A stretch of DNA of 64,000 bases from Lysobacter soli (GTDB lineage Bacteria > Pseudomonadota > Gammaproteobacteria > Xanthomonadales > Xanthomonadaceae): NCBI RefSeq assembly GCF_003382285.1, contig NZ_QTJR01000002.1:424859-488858 (forward strand), written 5' to 3'. Positions within the stretch are counted from its first letter, which is position 1. The number at the start of each line of letters is the position of its first letter. Under the pieces are notes generated by a model that did not search any database, was not told where the DNA came from, and worked only from the letters and a program-made list of their open reading frames with translations. The translations under genes and the position numbers were made by a program. Of this stretch, positions 1-11,197 are shown in pieces.

Positions 1-1
1 C

Positions 2-1684
2 GATGCGCGCTCGCTGCGCGAGATCCCGATCCCGACCTCGCGCGGCATGATCACCGACCGCAATGGCGAGCCGCTGGCGGTGTCCACGCCGGTCGAATCG
101 GTGTGGGCGAACCCGCAGGAACTGCTCAAGAACCCGGCGCGCATTCCGCAGTTGGCCAAGGCGCTGGGCGTGTCGCCCGACGCGCTGACGCGCAAGCTCA
201 GCCAGCGCGCCGGCAAGGAATTCGTTTACCTCAAGCGCCGCATCAATCCGGACGAAGCCAAGCGCATCCTCGCCGCGAAGATCCCCGGCGTGTTCTCGCA
301 GCGCGAATTCCGCCGCTTCTACCCGCAAGGCGAAGCGATGGCGCACATCCTGGGCTTCACCAACATCGACGACCTGGGCCAGGAAGGCCTGGAGCTCGCG
401 TTCGACGACTGGCTTCGCGGCAAGCCGGGCGCCAAGCGCGTGATCCGCGACGGCGCCGGCCGCATCGTCGAAAGCGTGGACCTGGTGAAGGCCGCCGAAC
501 CGGGCCGCGACCTCACACTCACCATCGATCGCCGCATCCAGTTCCTGGCGATGCGCGAACTGCGCAGCGCGCTGGAGCGCACTGGCGCCAGCAGCGGCTC
601 GACCGTCGTGCTCGACATCGCCACCGGCGAAGTGCTCGCGATGGCGAACCTGCCGACCTACAACCCCAATGCGCTTTCCGTCGGCAATCCGGACACGCAC
701 CGCAACCGCGCCGTGACCGACGTGATCGAGCCCGGCTCGACGATGAAGCCGCTGACCGTCGCCTCCGCCCTGGAAGCGGGCGTCATCACGCCACACACGA
801 AGTTCGACACGAATCCGGGCTGGATGCCGAACGGCAAGTACCGCACGACCGACCACCACAATTACGGCGTGCTCGACACGACGGGCGTGATCACCAAGAG
901 CTCCAACGTCGGCGCGGCGAAGATCGTCGCCAAGGTGCCGAACCAGGAGTACTACGAGTTCCTCAAGCGCTTCGGTTACGGCCACAAGACCAACAGCGGC
1001 TTCCCGGGCGAGTCGTCGGGCGTGCTCGCGCCGCCATCGCGCTGGAGCGGCACGACCAAGCAGACGATGTCGTACGGCTACGGCCTGTCGGCCACGCCGC
1101 TGCAGATCGCGCAGGCGTACGCAGCGCTGGGCAACGGCGGAAAGCTGATCGCGCCGACGTTCGTGAAGGGCGAGCGCCACGAGCCGGTACAGGTGCTCGA
1201 TCCGGCCATCGCCGGAACGATCATGCGCATGATGCAGACCGTGACCGAGCCCGGCGGCACCGCCACGCAGGCGGCGATCCTGGGTTACCACGTCGCCGGC
1301 AAGACCGGCACGGCGCGCAAGTTCAACGAGTTCGGCGGCTACTCGCGCCGCTACGTGTCGTTCTTCGCCGGCGTCGTGCCGGTGAACAACCCGCGCTTCT
1401 CGATGGTGGTGGTGATCAACGATCCGGATCCGGCGAAGGGCTACTTCGGCGGTTTCGTTTCCGGCCCGGTATTCAAGAGCGTGATGGAAGGCTCGCTGCG
1501 CCTGATGGACGTCGCGCCGGACGACATCGACACCTGGATGGCCGCGCAGGCCGCCGCCGAAGCCAAGCGTGCGAAGGCCAACGGCGGCAAGCCGACCGGC
1601 ACCGTGCTGCCGGCACCGACGCATGCCTCGGCCGCGCTGCCCGCGCCGGTCGGGCTGGTGACGCCGCCTGGAGGTGCGCGATGA
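2..1684 (+). CDS. ftsI: Peptidoglycan D,D-transpeptidase FtsI (PBP3), 5' truncated by window edge
   Basis: Class B penicillin-binding protein that cross-links septal peptidoglycan in the periplasm as part of the divisome. The frame is open from base 2, so about 560 residues are visible. The cytoplasmic tail and single transmembrane helix expected at the N-terminus lie outside the window. The visible part starts in the PBP dimerisation region ([12 protein letters not shown]) and continues into the transpeptidase domain. Its three signature motifs are present: SxxK as STMK at about residue 246, SxN as SSN at about 300, and KTG at about 434 of the visible part. A Pro/Ala-rich tail follows. The stop overlaps the murE start in ATGA, so the two are translationally coupled. 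Family assignment is secure; only the true start is unknown. Confidence 0.96.
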   Translation, partial: DARSLREIPIPTSRGMITDRNGEPLAVSTPVESVWANPQELLKNPARIPQLAKALGVSPDALTRKLSQRAGKEFVYLKRRINPDEAKRILAAKIPGVFSQREFRRFYPQGEAMAHILGFTNIDDLGQEGLELAFDDWLRGKPGAKRVIRDGAGRIVESVDLVKAAEPGRDLTLTIDRRIQFLAMRELRSALERTGASSGSTVVLDIATGEVLAMANLPTYNPNALSVGNPDTHRNRAVTDVIEPGSTMKPLTVASALEAGVITPHTKFDTNPGWMPNGKYRTTDHHNYGVLDTTGVITKSSNVGAAKIVAKVPNQEYYEFLKRFGYGHKTNSGFPGESSGVLAPPSRWSGTTKQTMSYGYGLSATPLQIAQAYAALGNGGKLIAPTFVKGERHEPVQVLDPAIAGTIMRMMQTVTEPGGTATQAAILGYHVAGKTGTARKFNEFGGYSRRYVSFFAGVVPVNNPRFSMVVVINDPDPAKGYFGGFVSGPVFKSVMEGSLRLMDVAPDDIDTWMAAQAAAEAKRAKANGGKPTGTVLPAPTHASAALPAPVGLVTPPGGAR

Positions 1685-3153
1685 GCCGCCTCATGCCGCT
1701 GGCCGAACTGCTGCCGGACGTCGCCGGCATTCCGCCGGAACTGACGATCACCGGCCTGGTGCTCGACAGCCGCGCCGTGCGTCCGGGCAACGCGTTCGTC
1801 GCGATCGCCGGCTTCGGTGCGCACGGGCTGCGCTTCGTCGACCAGGCGCGTGCGGCCGGCGCCGCGGCCATCCTTTTCGAGCCGCCCGCGCCCGATGACC
1901 TTCCCGCGCCGCACGACGCGATCGCCGTGCCGGGCCTGCGTTCGCGCCTGGGCGAAATGGGCGATCGCTTCCACGGTCGCGCCACCGAGGCGATGACCGT
2001 CGTCGGCGTCACCGGAACCAACGGCAAGACCTCGACCGTGCAGCTGCTCACGCAGGCGTGGCACGCGCGCGGGATCGTCAGCGGCAGCGTCGGCACGCTC
2101 GGCGCTGGGCTTTACGGGCACGTGGTGCCGACCGGCTTCACCACGCCACTGGTGCTGCAGACGCACGAACTGCTGGCGACGATGCACGACGACGGCGCGC
2201 AGGCCATCGCGATGGAAGCCAGCTCGCACGCGCTCGACCAGGGCCGCGTCGACGGCGTGCACTTCGACGTTGCGGTCTTCACCAACCTCACGCGCGATCA
2301 CCTCGATTACCACGGCGACATGGCGACCTACGGCGCCGCGAAGGCGCGCCTGTTCGCGTGGAAGGGCCTGAAGGCCGCCGTCATCAACCTCGACGACGCG
2401 TTCGGTCGCGAGCTCATCGCCACGCTGCCGCACGACGTGCGCGCGATCGGCGTGAGTTCGCGCGGCGATGCGTCGGCCACGCTGCAGGCGCGCAACCTGC
2501 GCTTCGACAACGCAGGCATCGGTTTCGACCTGGTCGTGGACGGGCAGTCGCATGCGGTGCAGTCGCCGCTGCTCGGCCGCTTCAACGTCGACAACCTTCT
2601 CGCGGTCGCCGGCGTGCTCATCGCGCTGGGCGACGCGCCGGCGCAGGTCGCCGGAACGCTCGCGACGCTGCAGCCGATCCACGGCCGCATGAACCGTCTC
2701 GGCGGCGATGGCCGCCTGCCGCTGGTCGTCGTCGATTACGCACACACGCCCGATGCGCTGGAGCAGGCGCTGACTTCGCTGCGCGCGCATGTCCAGGCGA
2801 AGCTGATCTGCGTGTTCGGCTGCGGCGGCGATCGCGATCGGGGCAAGCGCCCGCAGATGGCGGCGATCGCGGAACAGCACGCCGACGTTGTCATCGTGAC
2901 CGACGACAACCCGCGTTTCGAGGACGGCGACGTCATCGTGGCCGACATCATGGCCGGCTTCGCGCATCCCGAGCGCGTCACCGTGCAGCGCGATCGCGCC
3001 GCGGCGATCGCGCATGCGGTGGGCAGGGCCGGTCCGAACGACATCGTGCTGATCGCAGGCAAGGGCCACGAGCCCTACCAGGACGTGCAGGGCGTGCAGT
3101 ATCCCTTCGACGACACGCAGGTGGCGCGTTCCGCGCTGGAGGCTCGCCAGTGA
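1681..3153 (+). CDS. murE: UDP-MurNAc-L-Ala-D-Glu:meso-diaminopimelate ligase MurE
   Basis: Cytoplasmic ATP-dependent ligase that adds meso-diaminopimelate to UDP-MurNAc-L-Ala-D-Glu, the third amino-acid step of the peptidoglycan stem peptide. The protein is 490 residues, normal for the family. The Mur ligase P-loop GTNGKT lies at residues 112-117. The motif DNPR at 409-412 marks the diaminopimelate-specific rather than the lysine-specific enzyme. The ATG overlaps the ftsI stop by 4 bases (ATGA), and the murE stop overlaps the murF GTG in GTGA. Its position between ftsI and murF is the usual dcw order. Confidence 0.97.
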   Translation: MSRLMPLAELLPDVAGIPPELTITGLVLDSRAVRPGNAFVAIAGFGAHGLRFVDQARAAGAAAILFEPPAPDDLPAPHDAIAVPGLRSRLGEMGDRFHGRATEAMTVVGVTGTNGKTSTVQLLTQAWHARGIVSGSVGTLGAGLYGHVVPTGFTTPLVLQTHELLATMHDDGAQAIAMEASSHALDQGRVDGVHFDVAVFTNLTRDHLDYHGDMATYGAAKARLFAWKGLKAAVINLDDAFGRELIATLPHDVRAIGVSSRGDASATLQARNLRFDNAGIGFDLVVDGQSHAVQSPLLGRFNVDNLLAVAGVLIALGDAPAQVAGTLATLQPIHGRMNRLGGDGRLPLVVVDYAHTPDALEQALTSLRAHVQAKLICVFGCGGDRDRGKRPQMAAIAEQHADVVIVTDDNPRFEDGDVIVADIMAGFAHPERVTVQRDRAAAIAHAVGRAGPNDIVLIAGKGHEPYQDVQGVQYPFDDTQVARSALEARQ

Positions 3154-4535
3154 AAGCGCGCAAGCTCTCCGACATTGCCCGCATCACCCGCGGCCGCCTC
3201 ATTGGCGAGGACCGCATGGTCGACGCGATCGCCACCGACACGCGCGCGCTGCCGCACGGCGGCGCGGCGCTGTTCGTCGCACTGAAAGGCGAGCGTTTCG
3301 ACGGCCACGACCACGTCGCGAAAGCCGCACAGGCGGGTGTCGCCGCCGCGCTCGTGTCGCGCGAAGTCGAGGCGCCCGTCGCCCAGATCGTCGTCGCCGA
3401 CACCGAACGCGCGCTGGCCGACTTCGCCGCTGCCGTGCACCGCGAACGCATCGAGGGCAACGCGCAGAAGGTCGTCGCGATCACCGGCAGCAACGGCAAG
3501 ACCAGCGTGAAGGCGCTGACGTTGGCGATCCTGGAGCGCGTCGGCAAGACCTTCGCGACGCCCGGCAACCGCAACAACGAGATCGGCCTGCCATTGGCCG
3601 TGATCGACGGGCCGGACGACGCCGTCTTCGCGATTTACGAAATGGGCGCCGGCAAGCCGGGCGACATCGCGTACCTCACCGACATCGTGCGTCCCGACGT
3701 GTCGATCGTGAACAACATCGCGCCCGGTCACCTGGAGCGCATGGGCAGCCTGCTCGGCGTGGCCGACACGAAGGCGGCGATCTACGACGCGCTGCCGGGT
3801 GAGGGCGTGGCGGTGATCAACGCCGACGACGCGTTCGCGCCGTACTTCGCCGAACGCGCGCACGGCCGTCGCCTGCTGCGCTTCGGCTTGGAATCAAGCG
3901 CGGACCTCACCGCGAAGAATATCGAGGCGCTGCCGGACGGCTCGCGCTTCACGCTTGTCGCGCCGCAGGGCGAGGCCGCGGTGTCGCTCGCGTTGCCGGG
4001 TCGTCACAACGTGAGCAACGCACTCGCCGCTGCGGCGCTTTCGCTCAGCGTCGGCGCGACCCTGCAGCAGTTCGCCGAAGGCCTCAACGCCGCGCGTCCC
4101 GTCGCTGGACGGCTGATCACGCATCGCCTCGCCAACGGCGCGGTGCTGATCGACGACAGCTACAACGCGAATCCGGGCTCGCTTGCCGCGGCCATCGACA
4201 CGCTCGCGGCCGGTGGCGGCGAAGCGTGGCTGGTGCTGGGCGACATGCGCGAACTGGGCGCCGATGCCGAAGCGATGCACGCCGAAGCCGGACGTCGCGC
4301 GAAGAGCGCCGGCATCCGCCGCCTGCTGACGTTGGGGCCGTACAGCGCGGCGGCCTCGCGCACGTTCGGCGAAGGCGCGACGCACTTCGAAACGCATGAC
4401 GCGCTGGCCGATGTGCTGAAGAACGAATTGCGCGAAGGCGTCCGGGTACTGGTGAAAGGCTCGCGCGGAAGCGCGATGGACAGGATCGTGGCCGCGCTCG
4501 TGGGCCCGCAAGAAGGGGACACCCATGCTGCTTGA
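3150..4535 (+). CDS. murF: UDP-MurNAc-tripeptide:D-Ala-D-Ala ligase MurF
   Basis: Adds the D-Ala-D-Ala dipeptide to UDP-MurNAc-tripeptide in the cytoplasm, completing the stem pentapeptide. With the GTG start at 3150 the protein is 461 residues. It shows the Mur ligase P-loop GSNGKT at 113-118, the NNEIGLPL segment and the central DDSYNANP motif typical of MurF. The GTG is chosen because it overlaps the murE stop (GTGA) and gives the standard N-terminus; a much longer upstream open frame would lie wholly inside murE. The 3' end overlaps mraY by 11 bases. Confidence 0.96.
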   Translation: MKARKLSDIARITRGRLIGEDRMVDAIATDTRALPHGGAALFVALKGERFDGHDHVAKAAQAGVAAALVSREVEAPVAQIVVADTERALADFAAAVHRERIEGNAQKVVAITGSNGKTSVKALTLAILERVGKTFATPGNRNNEIGLPLAVIDGPDDAVFAIYEMGAGKPGDIAYLTDIVRPDVSIVNNIAPGHLERMGSLLGVADTKAAIYDALPGEGVAVINADDAFAPYFAERAHGRRLLRFGLESSADLTAKNIEALPDGSRFTLVAPQGEAAVSLALPGRHNVSNALAAAALSLSVGATLQQFAEGLNAARPVAGRLITHRLANGAVLIDDSYNANPGSLAAAIDTLAAGGGEAWLVLGDMRELGADAEAMHAEAGRRAKSAGIRRLLTLGPYSAAASRTFGEGATHFETHDALADVLKNELREGVRVLVKGSRGSAMDRIVAALVGPQEGDTHAA

Positions 4536-5610
4536 ACTCACGCGTTGGCTCGAACAACTGCAGAGCCTGTTCGGCCTGTTCGGCTACCTCACCTTCCGCG
4601 GCATCCTGAGCGCGCTCACCGCGCTCGCGCTGTCGCTCTGGTGGGGCCCGGCGGTGATCCGCAAGCTTGGCCAGCTCAAGGGCGGCCAGCCGATCCGCAA
4701 GGACGGCCCGCAGTCGCACTTCTCCAAGGCCGGTACGCCGACGATGGGCGGCGCACTGATCCTGTTCACGGTGATGGCCTCCGTGCTGCTGTGGGGCGAC
4801 CTGCGCAACAAGTACGTGTGGGTCGTGCTGCTGGTGATGCTCGCCTTCGGCGCGATCGGCTGGTACGACGACTGGATCAAGATCGTCAAGCGCGATCCGA
4901 ATGGCCTGAAGTCGCGCTGGAAGTACCTCGCGCAGTCGGTGTTCGGCCTCGGCGCCGGCCTCTACCTGTGGTATTTCGCCGACGTTCCGGCGGCGACGAA
5001 CTTCTACGTGCCGTTCTTCAAGTCGATCGCGCTGCCGCTGGCGGGCGTGGGCTTCGTGGCGATCGCGTACTTCTGGATCGTCGGTTTCTCCAACGCGGTG
5101 AACCTCACCGACGGCCTGGACGGCCTCGCGATCATGCCGACGGTGCTGGTCGCGTGCGCGCTGGGCATCTTCGCGTACGCGTCGGGCCACGCGGAATTCT
5201 CGAAGTACCTGCAGATTCCCGCCGTACCCGGAGCGGGTGAGCTGGTGATCATCTGCGCGGCGATCGCCGGCGCGGGCCTGGGCTTTCTGTGGTTCAACAC
5301 CTATCCGGCGATGGTGTTCATGGGCGACATCGGTGCGCTCGCGCTCGGCGCCGTGCTCGGCACCATCGCGGTGATCGTGCGCCAGGAACTGGTGCTGGTG
5401 ATCATGGGCGGCATCTTCGTCATCGAAACGCTCTCGGTGATGATCCAGGTCGCCTCGTTCAAGCTCACCGGCAAGCGCGTGTTCCGCATGGCCCCGATCC
5501 ACCATCACTTCGAGCTGAAGGGCTGGCCGGAGCCGCGCGTGATCGTGCGCTTCTGGATCATCTCCGTCGTACTCGTCCTCGTCGGCCTGGCCACGCTGAA
5601 GGTACGTTGA
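4525..5610 (+). CDS. mraY: Phospho-MurNAc-pentapeptide translocase MraY
   Basis: Integral membrane enzyme that transfers phospho-MurNAc-pentapeptide onto undecaprenyl phosphate to give lipid I. It has 361 residues and about ten hydrophobic segments. Family signatures include the DDWIKIVK segment around residue 115, the [10 protein letters not shown] motif in the middle, and the HHHFELKGW motif near the C-terminus that belongs to the catalytic cytoplasmic face. The start lies inside the murF 3' end. The stop shares one base with the ftsW ATG (TGATG). Confidence 0.97.
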   Translation: MLLELTRWLEQLQSLFGLFGYLTFRGILSALTALALSLWWGPAVIRKLGQLKGGQPIRKDGPQSHFSKAGTPTMGGALILFTVMASVLLWGDLRNKYVWVVLLVMLAFGAIGWYDDWIKIVKRDPNGLKSRWKYLAQSVFGLGAGLYLWYFADVPAATNFYVPFFKSIALPLAGVGFVAIAYFWIVGFSNAVNLTDGLDGLAIMPTVLVACALGIFAYASGHAEFSKYLQIPAVPGAGELVIICAAIAGAGLGFLWFNTYPAMVFMGDIGALALGAVLGTIAVIVRQELVLVIMGGIFVIETLSVMIQVASFKLTGKRVFRMAPIHHHFELKGWPEPRVIVRFWIISVVLVLVGLATLKVR

Positions 5611-6938
5611 TGAGCGACTCCGCGCGCCAGGCAACACGACTCGACGCGATCGGCGGCCACTTCGACCCGTGGCTGCTCGGGATCTCGTGCGCGCTCGCGT
5701 GCCTGGGCGTGGTGATGGTCGGCTCGGCGTCGATCGGCGTCGCGGACGGCCACGACGTCGGCCCGTTCTACTTCCTCACACGTCACGTCGTGTTCCTCGC
5801 CATCGGCCTGGTCGGCGCGGTGTGGGTCATGCGGACGGAACTGAAGACCATCGAGCAGCACAACCAGTGGCTGCTGCTGGTGTGCTTCGTGCTGCTGATC
5901 GCGGTATTCGTGCCCGGCATCGGCCGCAGCGTCAATGGCGCGCGCCGCTGGCTGAACCTCGGGTTCTCGAATTTCCAGGCCGTCGAAGCGGTCAAGCTGC
6001 TCTACATCGTCTGGCTCGCCAGCTACCTCAAGCGCTACAGCGAGGAAGTGACGGCGACCTGGGGCGCGATGCTCAAGCCGATCGGCGTCGCCGTCGCGCT
6101 GGTGATGATGCTGCTGTTGCAGCCGGACTTCGGTTCGTCCTCGCTGCTGCTGGCGATCACCGCCGGCATGCTCGTGCTCGGCGGCGTGAACATGCCGCGC
6201 ATGTTCGGCCCGGTGCTGATCGGCCTGCCCGTGCTGGCGGTGGTGGCGATCGCAGAGCCCTACCGCGTCGTGCGCCTGACCTCGTTCCTCGACCCGTGGC
6301 AGGACCCGTTCAAGACCGGTTACCAGCTGACCAACGCGCTGATGGCCGTGGGTCGCGGCGAATGGCTCGGGGTCGGGCTCGGTGCATCTGTGCAGAAGCT
6401 CTCGTACCTGCCCGAGGCGCACACCGACTTCATCATGGCGGTGATCGCGGAGGAGTTCGGATTCCTCGGCGTGTGCCTCGTCGTCGGCCTGTACGCGGGC
6501 CTTGCCGGTCGCGCCTTCTGGCTCGGCTTGAAGTGCGTGGAGATGCGCCGCCACTTCGCGGGGTATTGCGCGTTCGGCATCGCGCTGTGGATGAGCCTGC
6601 AGAGCTTCGTCTCGATCGGCGTGAACCTCGGTTTGCTGCCCACGAAGGGCCTGACGCTGCCGATGATTTCCTACGGCGGTTCCAGCGTGATCATGACCTG
6701 CGCCGCGCTCGGCCTGCTGCTGCGCGTGTCGTACGAACTCGATCGCGCGCAGCGCCAGGTGGCGCGCGTGCGCAACGAGACCGCGCCGCCGTCGGCCGCG
6801 AACGATCCGGGCGCGCCGTCGCCGACCGCCGCGCCGATGCCGTCGCGCAAGCCCGCGCCGGTTGCGTCGGCGATGACGTCGCGCGGCACCAGCCGCCTGC
6901 AGCAGCGCGTCGAGCCGACGCTGGGGAGGATCGCGTGA
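5610..6938 (+). CDS. ftsW: Septal peptidoglycan polymerase FtsW (SEDS family)
   Basis: SEDS-family glycosyltransferase that polymerises lipid II at the septum together with FtsI. The protein has 442 residues and about ten membrane segments. Recognisable SEDS signatures are [12 protein letters not shown] early, the [17 protein letters not shown] loop and the [13 protein letters not shown] motif near the end. A Pro/Ala-rich cytoplasmic tail of about 55 residues follows. The ATG at 5610 overlaps the mraY stop by one base, and the TGA shares one base with the murG ATG. Confidence 0.96.
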   Translation: MSDSARQATRLDAIGGHFDPWLLGISCALACLGVVMVGSASIGVADGHDVGPFYFLTRHVVFLAIGLVGAVWVMRTELKTIEQHNQWLLLVCFVLLIAVFVPGIGRSVNGARRWLNLGFSNFQAVEAVKLLYIVWLASYLKRYSEEVTATWGAMLKPIGVAVALVMMLLLQPDFGSSSLLLAITAGMLVLGGVNMPRMFGPVLIGLPVLAVVAIAEPYRVVRLTSFLDPWQDPFKTGYQLTNALMAVGRGEWLGVGLGASVQKLSYLPEAHTDFIMAVIAEEFGFLGVCLVVGLYAGLAGRAFWLGLKCVEMRRHFAGYCAFGIALWMSLQSFVSIGVNLGLLPTKGLTLPMISYGGSSVIMTCAALGLLLRVSYELDRAQRQVARVRNETAPPSAANDPGAPSPTAAPMPSRKPAPVASAMTSRGTSRLQQRVEPTLGRIA

Positions 6939-8029
6939 TGCACGCCGCGACCGATTCCGACCTGCATCCGGTGATGATCCTCGCCGGCGGCACCGGCGGG
7001 CATATCTTCCCGGGCCTGGCCGTGGCCAAGGCGCTGAACGGGCGCAACGTCCCGGTGCTGTGGCTCGGCGCGGAAGGCGGCATGGAGACGCGCCTGGTCC
7101 CGCAGCACGGCATCGCCATCGACACCATTGCCGTGCGCGGCATGCGCGGCAAGGGCGTCGCGACGCTGCTGGCCACGCCGTTCCGCCTCATCGGCGCCGT
7201 GCGCGCCGCGATGCAGACGCTTCGCGAGCGCCAGCCGCGCGCGGTGATCAGCTTCGGCGGTTATGCGGCCGGCCCGGGCGGTCTGGCGGCGAAGCTCGCC
7301 GGCATTCCGCTGATCGTGCACGAACAGAACCGCGCGCCGGGCCTGACCAACCGCGTGCTCGCGCGTTTCGCGCGCCACGTGCTGACGGGCTTTCCGGACA
7401 CGTTCCCGAACGAGGAAGTCGTCGGCAATCCCGTACGCGCCGAGATCGCCGCGGCCGCGCCGCCGGCGCAGCGTTTCGCCGGACGCACCGGCGCGCTGCG
7501 CGTACTCGTGCTCGGCGGCAGCCAGGGCGCGCGTGCGTTGAACACCGCGGTGCCGAAGGCCGTCGCCGGCCTGCGTGGCCGCATCCAGTGCGAAGTGCGC
7601 CACCAGTGCGGCGAGAAGCTGCGCGAGGAAGCCGAGCGCGCGTACGCCGAAGCAGGTGTGCAGGCGTCGGTGGAACCCTTCATCGCCGACATGGCGTCCG
7701 CCTACGCGTGGGCCGACATCGTCGTATGCCGCGCCGGTGCGCTGACGCTCGCGGAGCTGTGCGCGGTCGGAGTGGGCAGCGTGCTGGTGCCGTTCCCGCA
7801 GGCGGTGGACGACCACCAGACCAAGAACGCGCAATACCTCGTCGACCGCGGCGCCGCACACCTCGTGCCGCAGGGCACGGCGGGCGACCTGGCGCAGCGG
7901 CTGTCGGCCACCCTCGAAATCCTCGGCGAGCGCGGCGCCCTGCTGCAGATGGCGCAGGCGGCGCGCGCGATCGCCAAACCCGACGCAGCCGAACGCGTCG
8001 CACAACTGGTTCTGGAGCAAGTCGAATGA
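6938..8029 (+). CDS. murG: Lipid II synthase MurG (UDP-GlcNAc transferase)
   Basis: Peripheral membrane GT-B glycosyltransferase that adds GlcNAc to lipid I to make lipid II on the cytoplasmic face. It has 363 residues. The glycine-rich loop GGTGGHIFP at residues 17-25 is the N-terminal lipid I site. Later come [12 protein letters not shown], the GGSQGA loop of the C-terminal domain, and the UDP-binding region [11 protein letters not shown]. The start overlaps ftsW (TGATG) and the stop overlaps murC (ATGA). Confidence 0.97.
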   Translation: MHAATDSDLHPVMILAGGTGGHIFPGLAVAKALNGRNVPVLWLGAEGGMETRLVPQHGIAIDTIAVRGMRGKGVATLLATPFRLIGAVRAAMQTLRERQPRAVISFGGYAAGPGGLAAKLAGIPLIVHEQNRAPGLTNRVLARFARHVLTGFPDTFPNEEVVGNPVRAEIAAAAPPAQRFAGRTGALRVLVLGGSQGARALNTAVPKAVAGLRGRIQCEVRHQCGEKLREEAERAYAEAGVQASVEPFIADMASAYAWADIVVCRAGALTLAELCAVGVGSVLVPFPQAVDDHQTKNAQYLVDRGAAHLVPQGTAGDLAQRLSATLEILGERGALLQMAQAARAIAKPDAAERVAQLVLEQVE

Positions 8030-9480
8030 GTACGGCCCTGCGTCGCCGCCTGCAGCACACCGGCGACCTCGCCAAAGCCTTCCCGCGCGTCCACTTCGTG
8101 GGCGTCGGCGGCGTGGGCATGAGCGGCCTGGCCGAAGTGATGTGCACGCTCGGTTACCAGGTGTCGGGTTCGGACAACGCCGACAATGCGGTGACGCGCC
8201 GTCTCGCCTCGCTGGGCGTCACCGTGAACAAGGGCCACGCTGCCGCGAACGTGCTCGGCACCGATTGCGTCGTGGTGTCGAGTGCGATCAAGCCCGACAA
8301 CCCGGAGCTGATGGAAGCGCGCGCGCAGCGCATCCCGGTCGTGCCGCGCGCGGAAATGCTTGCCGAGCTGATGCGCTTCAAGCGCGGCATCGCGGTGGCG
8401 GGCACGCACGGCAAGACCACGACGACATCGCTCGCGGCCAGCGTGCTCGCCGAAGGCGGCATCGATCCCACGTTCGTGATCGGCGGCCAGCTGCTCGCAG
8501 CCGGCGCGAACGCGCGCCTGGGCACGGGCGAATGGCTCGTGGCCGAAGCCGACGAAAGCGACGGCAGCTTCCTGCGCCTGAATCCGCAGATCGCCATCGT
8601 CACCAACATCGACGCCGATCACCTGGAGAACTACGGCGGCGATTTCGCCCGCGTGCAGGCGGCGTTCGAGGAATTCATGCATCGCCTGCCGTTCTACGGG
8701 CTGGCGGTGCTGTGCATCGACGATGCGGAAGTCGCCGCGCTCGCGAAGAGAACGCCACGCCACGTGATGACGTACGGCTTCAGCATCGAAGCCGACGTGC
8801 GCGCCGAGGACGTGCAGCAGGACGGCCCGAACATGCGCTTCACGCTGTGCCTGCCCGATGCGACACGCACGCCGATCACGCTCGCGCTGCCGGGCCGCCA
8901 CAACGTGCTCAACGCGCTGGCCGCCGCTTCGGTCGCGTGGCAGCTGGGCGTCGCGGCCGATGCGATCGCCCGCGCGTTGCAGAACTTCGCCGGTGTCGGT
9001 CGCCGCTTCAACCTGCTTGCGAGCCCGACCACGTCGAAGGGCGCGACGGTGCAGCTGGTCGACGACTACGGCCATCACCCCAAGGAACTGGACGCGGTGT
9101 TCGCCGCTGCACGCGGTGGCTGGCCGGACAAGCGGCTGGTCGTCGCGTTCCAGCCGCATCGCTACAGCCGCACGCGCGATCTGTTCGACGAGTTCGCCGC
9201 GGTGCTGTCGACGGTCGACGTGCTCGTGCTGACCGAGGTGTATCCGGCCGGCGAAGCGCCGATCGCCGGTGCGGACGCGAAGTCGCTGGCGCGCGCGATC
9301 CGCGCGCGCGGCCGCATCGATCCCGTGGTCGTCAGCGGCGCGGCCGATCTGTCGAGCGTGCTGCCCGACGTCCTCAACGACGGCGACCTGCTGCTGATGA
9401 TGGGCGCGGGCGACATCGGCTACGCCGCGCAGCAGATCGCTGCGAACGGCTTCAACGCATCCAACGGAGAGAAGAAGTGA
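8026..9480 (+). CDS. murC: UDP-N-acetylmuramate:L-alanine ligase MurC
   Basis: ATP-dependent cytoplasmic ligase that attaches L-alanine to UDP-MurNAc, the first stem-peptide step. The protein has 484 residues. It shows the N-terminal Rossmann motif [12 protein letters not shown], the Mur ligase P-loop GTHGKT at 126-131, and the C-terminal FQPHRYSRT segment typical of MurC. The ATG overlaps the murG stop. The 3' end carries a GGAGAGAAG stretch that serves as ribosome-binding site for the following ddlB GTG start. Confidence 0.97.
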   Translation: MSTALRRRLQHTGDLAKAFPRVHFVGVGGVGMSGLAEVMCTLGYQVSGSDNADNAVTRRLASLGVTVNKGHAAANVLGTDCVVVSSAIKPDNPELMEARAQRIPVVPRAEMLAELMRFKRGIAVAGTHGKTTTTSLAASVLAEGGIDPTFVIGGQLLAAGANARLGTGEWLVAEADESDGSFLRLNPQIAIVTNIDADHLENYGGDFARVQAAFEEFMHRLPFYGLAVLCIDDAEVAALAKRTPRHVMTYGFSIEADVRAEDVQQDGPNMRFTLCLPDATRTPITLALPGRHNVLNALAAASVAWQLGVAADAIARALQNFAGVGRRFNLLASPTTSKGATVQLVDDYGHHPKELDAVFAAARGGWPDKRLVVAFQPHRYSRTRDLFDEFAAVLSTVDVLVLTEVYPAGEAPIAGADAKSLARAIRARGRIDPVVVSGAADLSSVLPDVLNDGDLLLMMGAGDIGYAAQQIAANGFNASNGEKK

Positions 9481-10463
9481 GCGCGCAGTCCGCAGCGGCG
9501 AAACTCGGTCCGACCCGCATCACCGATCCGGCCGCGTTCGGTCGCGTCGCCGTGCTGATGGGCGGCACCAGCGCCGAACGCGAGGTCTCGCTGGACTCGG
9601 GCCGCAACGTGCTCGACGCGCTGCGCTCGCGCGGCGTCGATGCGTTCGCGGTCGATGGCATCCCGGCACTGATCGACGCGATCCGCGCCGGCAGCGTCGA
9701 TCGCGTCTTCAACATCCTCCACGGCAACAAGGGCGGAGGCGAAGACGGCGTGCTGCAGGGCCTGTGCGAAGCGCTTGGCGTTCCGTACACCGGTTCGGAC
9801 GTGCTGGGTTCGGCGCTCACGATGGACAAGATCCGCACCAAGCAGGTGTGGCTCAGCATTGGCCTGCCGACGCCGCGCTACGTGCGCCTGGCGAAGGGTG
9901 GTGACGTGCACGCCGCCGCGCGCGAACTGGGCCTGCCGGTGTTCATCAAGCCGTCGAGCGAAGGCTCCAGTGTCGGCGTGTCGCGCGTGCTGAGCGATGC
10001 CGATCTCGATGCCGCCGTCGAACTCGCCGCGAACTATCCCGGCGAGATGCTGATGGAGCAGCTGATCGTCGGCGAGGAACTCACCGTGCCGGTGCTCAAC
10101 GACATCGCGCTGCCGTCGATCCGCATCGTCCCGAAGGGCGAGTGGTACGACTACCACGCCAAGTACATTTCCGACGACACGCAGTACCTGTGCCCCGGCC
10201 TGGAAGGCGCGGCGGAAGCGGAGATCGGCCGCATCGCGGCGGAGGCGTTCGTCGCCGCCGGTTGTCGCGGCTGGGGTCGCGTGGACTTCATGCGCGATCG
10301 CGCGACCGGCCAGCTGTATCTGCTCGAAGTGAACACCGCGCCGGGCATGACCAGCCATTCGCTGGTGCCCAAGGCCGCGCGCCAGATCGGCATCGGATTC
10401 GATGAACTGTGCTGGCGCGTGCTCGAGTCGAGCCTGGCGAACGCGGGAGGTGCGGCGGCGTGA
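9477..10463 (+). CDS. ddlB: D-alanine:D-alanine ligase DdlB
   Basis: ATP-grasp ligase that makes D-Ala-D-Ala, the MurF substrate, in the cytoplasm. With the GTG start at 9477 it has 328 residues. Family marks are [16 protein letters not shown] at the N-terminus, the [10 protein letters not shown] segment, [12 protein letters not shown] in the ATP-binding region, and [12 protein letters not shown] at the C-terminus, which holds metal-binding and substrate residues. The GTG is supported by a purine-rich ribosome-binding site just upstream and by the GTGA overlap with murC. An N-terminal extension of about 20 residues precedes the first beta strand, slightly long for the family. Confidence 0.95.
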   Translation: MSAQSAAAKLGPTRITDPAAFGRVAVLMGGTSAEREVSLDSGRNVLDALRSRGVDAFAVDGIPALIDAIRAGSVDRVFNILHGNKGGGEDGVLQGLCEALGVPYTGSDVLGSALTMDKIRTKQVWLSIGLPTPRYVRLAKGGDVHAAARELGLPVFIKPSSEGSSVGVSRVLSDADLDAAVELAANYPGEMLMEQLIVGEELTVPVLNDIALPSIRIVPKGEWYDYHAKYISDDTQYLCPGLEGAAEAEIGRIAAEAFVAAGCRGWGRVDFMRDRATGQLYLLEVNTAPGMTSHSLVPKAARQIGIGFDELCWRVLESSLANAGGAAA

Positions 10464-11197
10464 ACGCCATGCTTCGCCTCGTCGGATGGATCCTCGCGCT
10501 GGCGCTGGTCGCGCTGCCGGTCGTCGCCGTGCTCAACGGCTGGATCGGTGCCGCGCACTGGCCGCTGACGAAGCTGCGCGCGACGGGCCAGTTCGAACGG
10601 GTCGATGGCGTGCTGCTGCAGAAGACGCTGCTGCCGTATGCGCAGCGCGGGTTCTTCGCGGTGGACCTGGCGGGCGCGCAGGACGCGGTGTCGAAGCTGC
10701 CGTGGGTCGAGCGCGCCGAAGTGCGCAAGCGCTGGCCCGACGTGCTGGAAGTGACGGTGTTCGAACACCGCCCGTTCGCGCGCTGGAGTGGCGACCTGCT
10801 GCTGTCCGAGCAGGGCAGGCTGTTCCCGGCGAAGGGCATCGACGTGCCGAAGGGCCTGCCGCTGCTCGGCGGTCCGGAAGCGCGCGTCAGTGAAGTCGTA
10901 GAGCTCTACAACGAGTCGCGCGCGATGTTCGCGCCGATCGGTCTTGAAGTGCGCGAAGTCGGCCTCGATCCGCGCGGCAGCTGGACGCTCGGTCTGGACA
11001 ACGGCGCGCGCATCGTCGTCGGCCGCAGCGAAGCGCGTGCACGTCTGTCGCGTTTCGTGCGCCTGCTGCCGCAGTTGCTCACGCAGCAGGCGCAGGTGCT
11101 CAAGCTCGCCGACCTTCGTTACACCAATGGTTTTGCATTGACGTGGGCGCCCGTGCCGGCGCCGGCGGCAGTACCGCAGCAGCAGGGACAATCATGA
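10460..11197 (+). CDS. ftsQ: Divisome protein FtsQ
   Basis: Bitopic inner-membrane divisome scaffold linking cytoplasmic and periplasmic division proteins. The product is 245 residues from the GTG at 10460; an ATG at 10469 is the alternative. One hydrophobic helix spans about residues 6-25. A POTRA-type domain follows ([15 protein letters not shown]...), and then the FtsQ/DivIB beta domain with [19 protein letters not shown] and [15 protein letters not shown] ribosome-binding site lies about 10 bases upstream. The gene overlaps ddlB (GTGA) and ftsA (ATGA). Confidence 0.93.
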   Translation: MNAMLRLVGWILALALVALPVVAVLNGWIGAAHWPLTKLRATGQFERVDGVLLQKTLLPYAQRGFFAVDLAGAQDAVSKLPWVERAEVRKRWPDVLEVTVFEHRPFARWSGDLLLSEQGRLFPAKGIDVPKGLPLLGGPEARVSEVVELYNESRAMFAPIGLEVREVGLDPRGSWTLGLDNGARIVVGRSEARARLSRFVRLLPQLLTQQAQVLKLADLRYTNGFALTWAPVPAPAAVPQQQGQS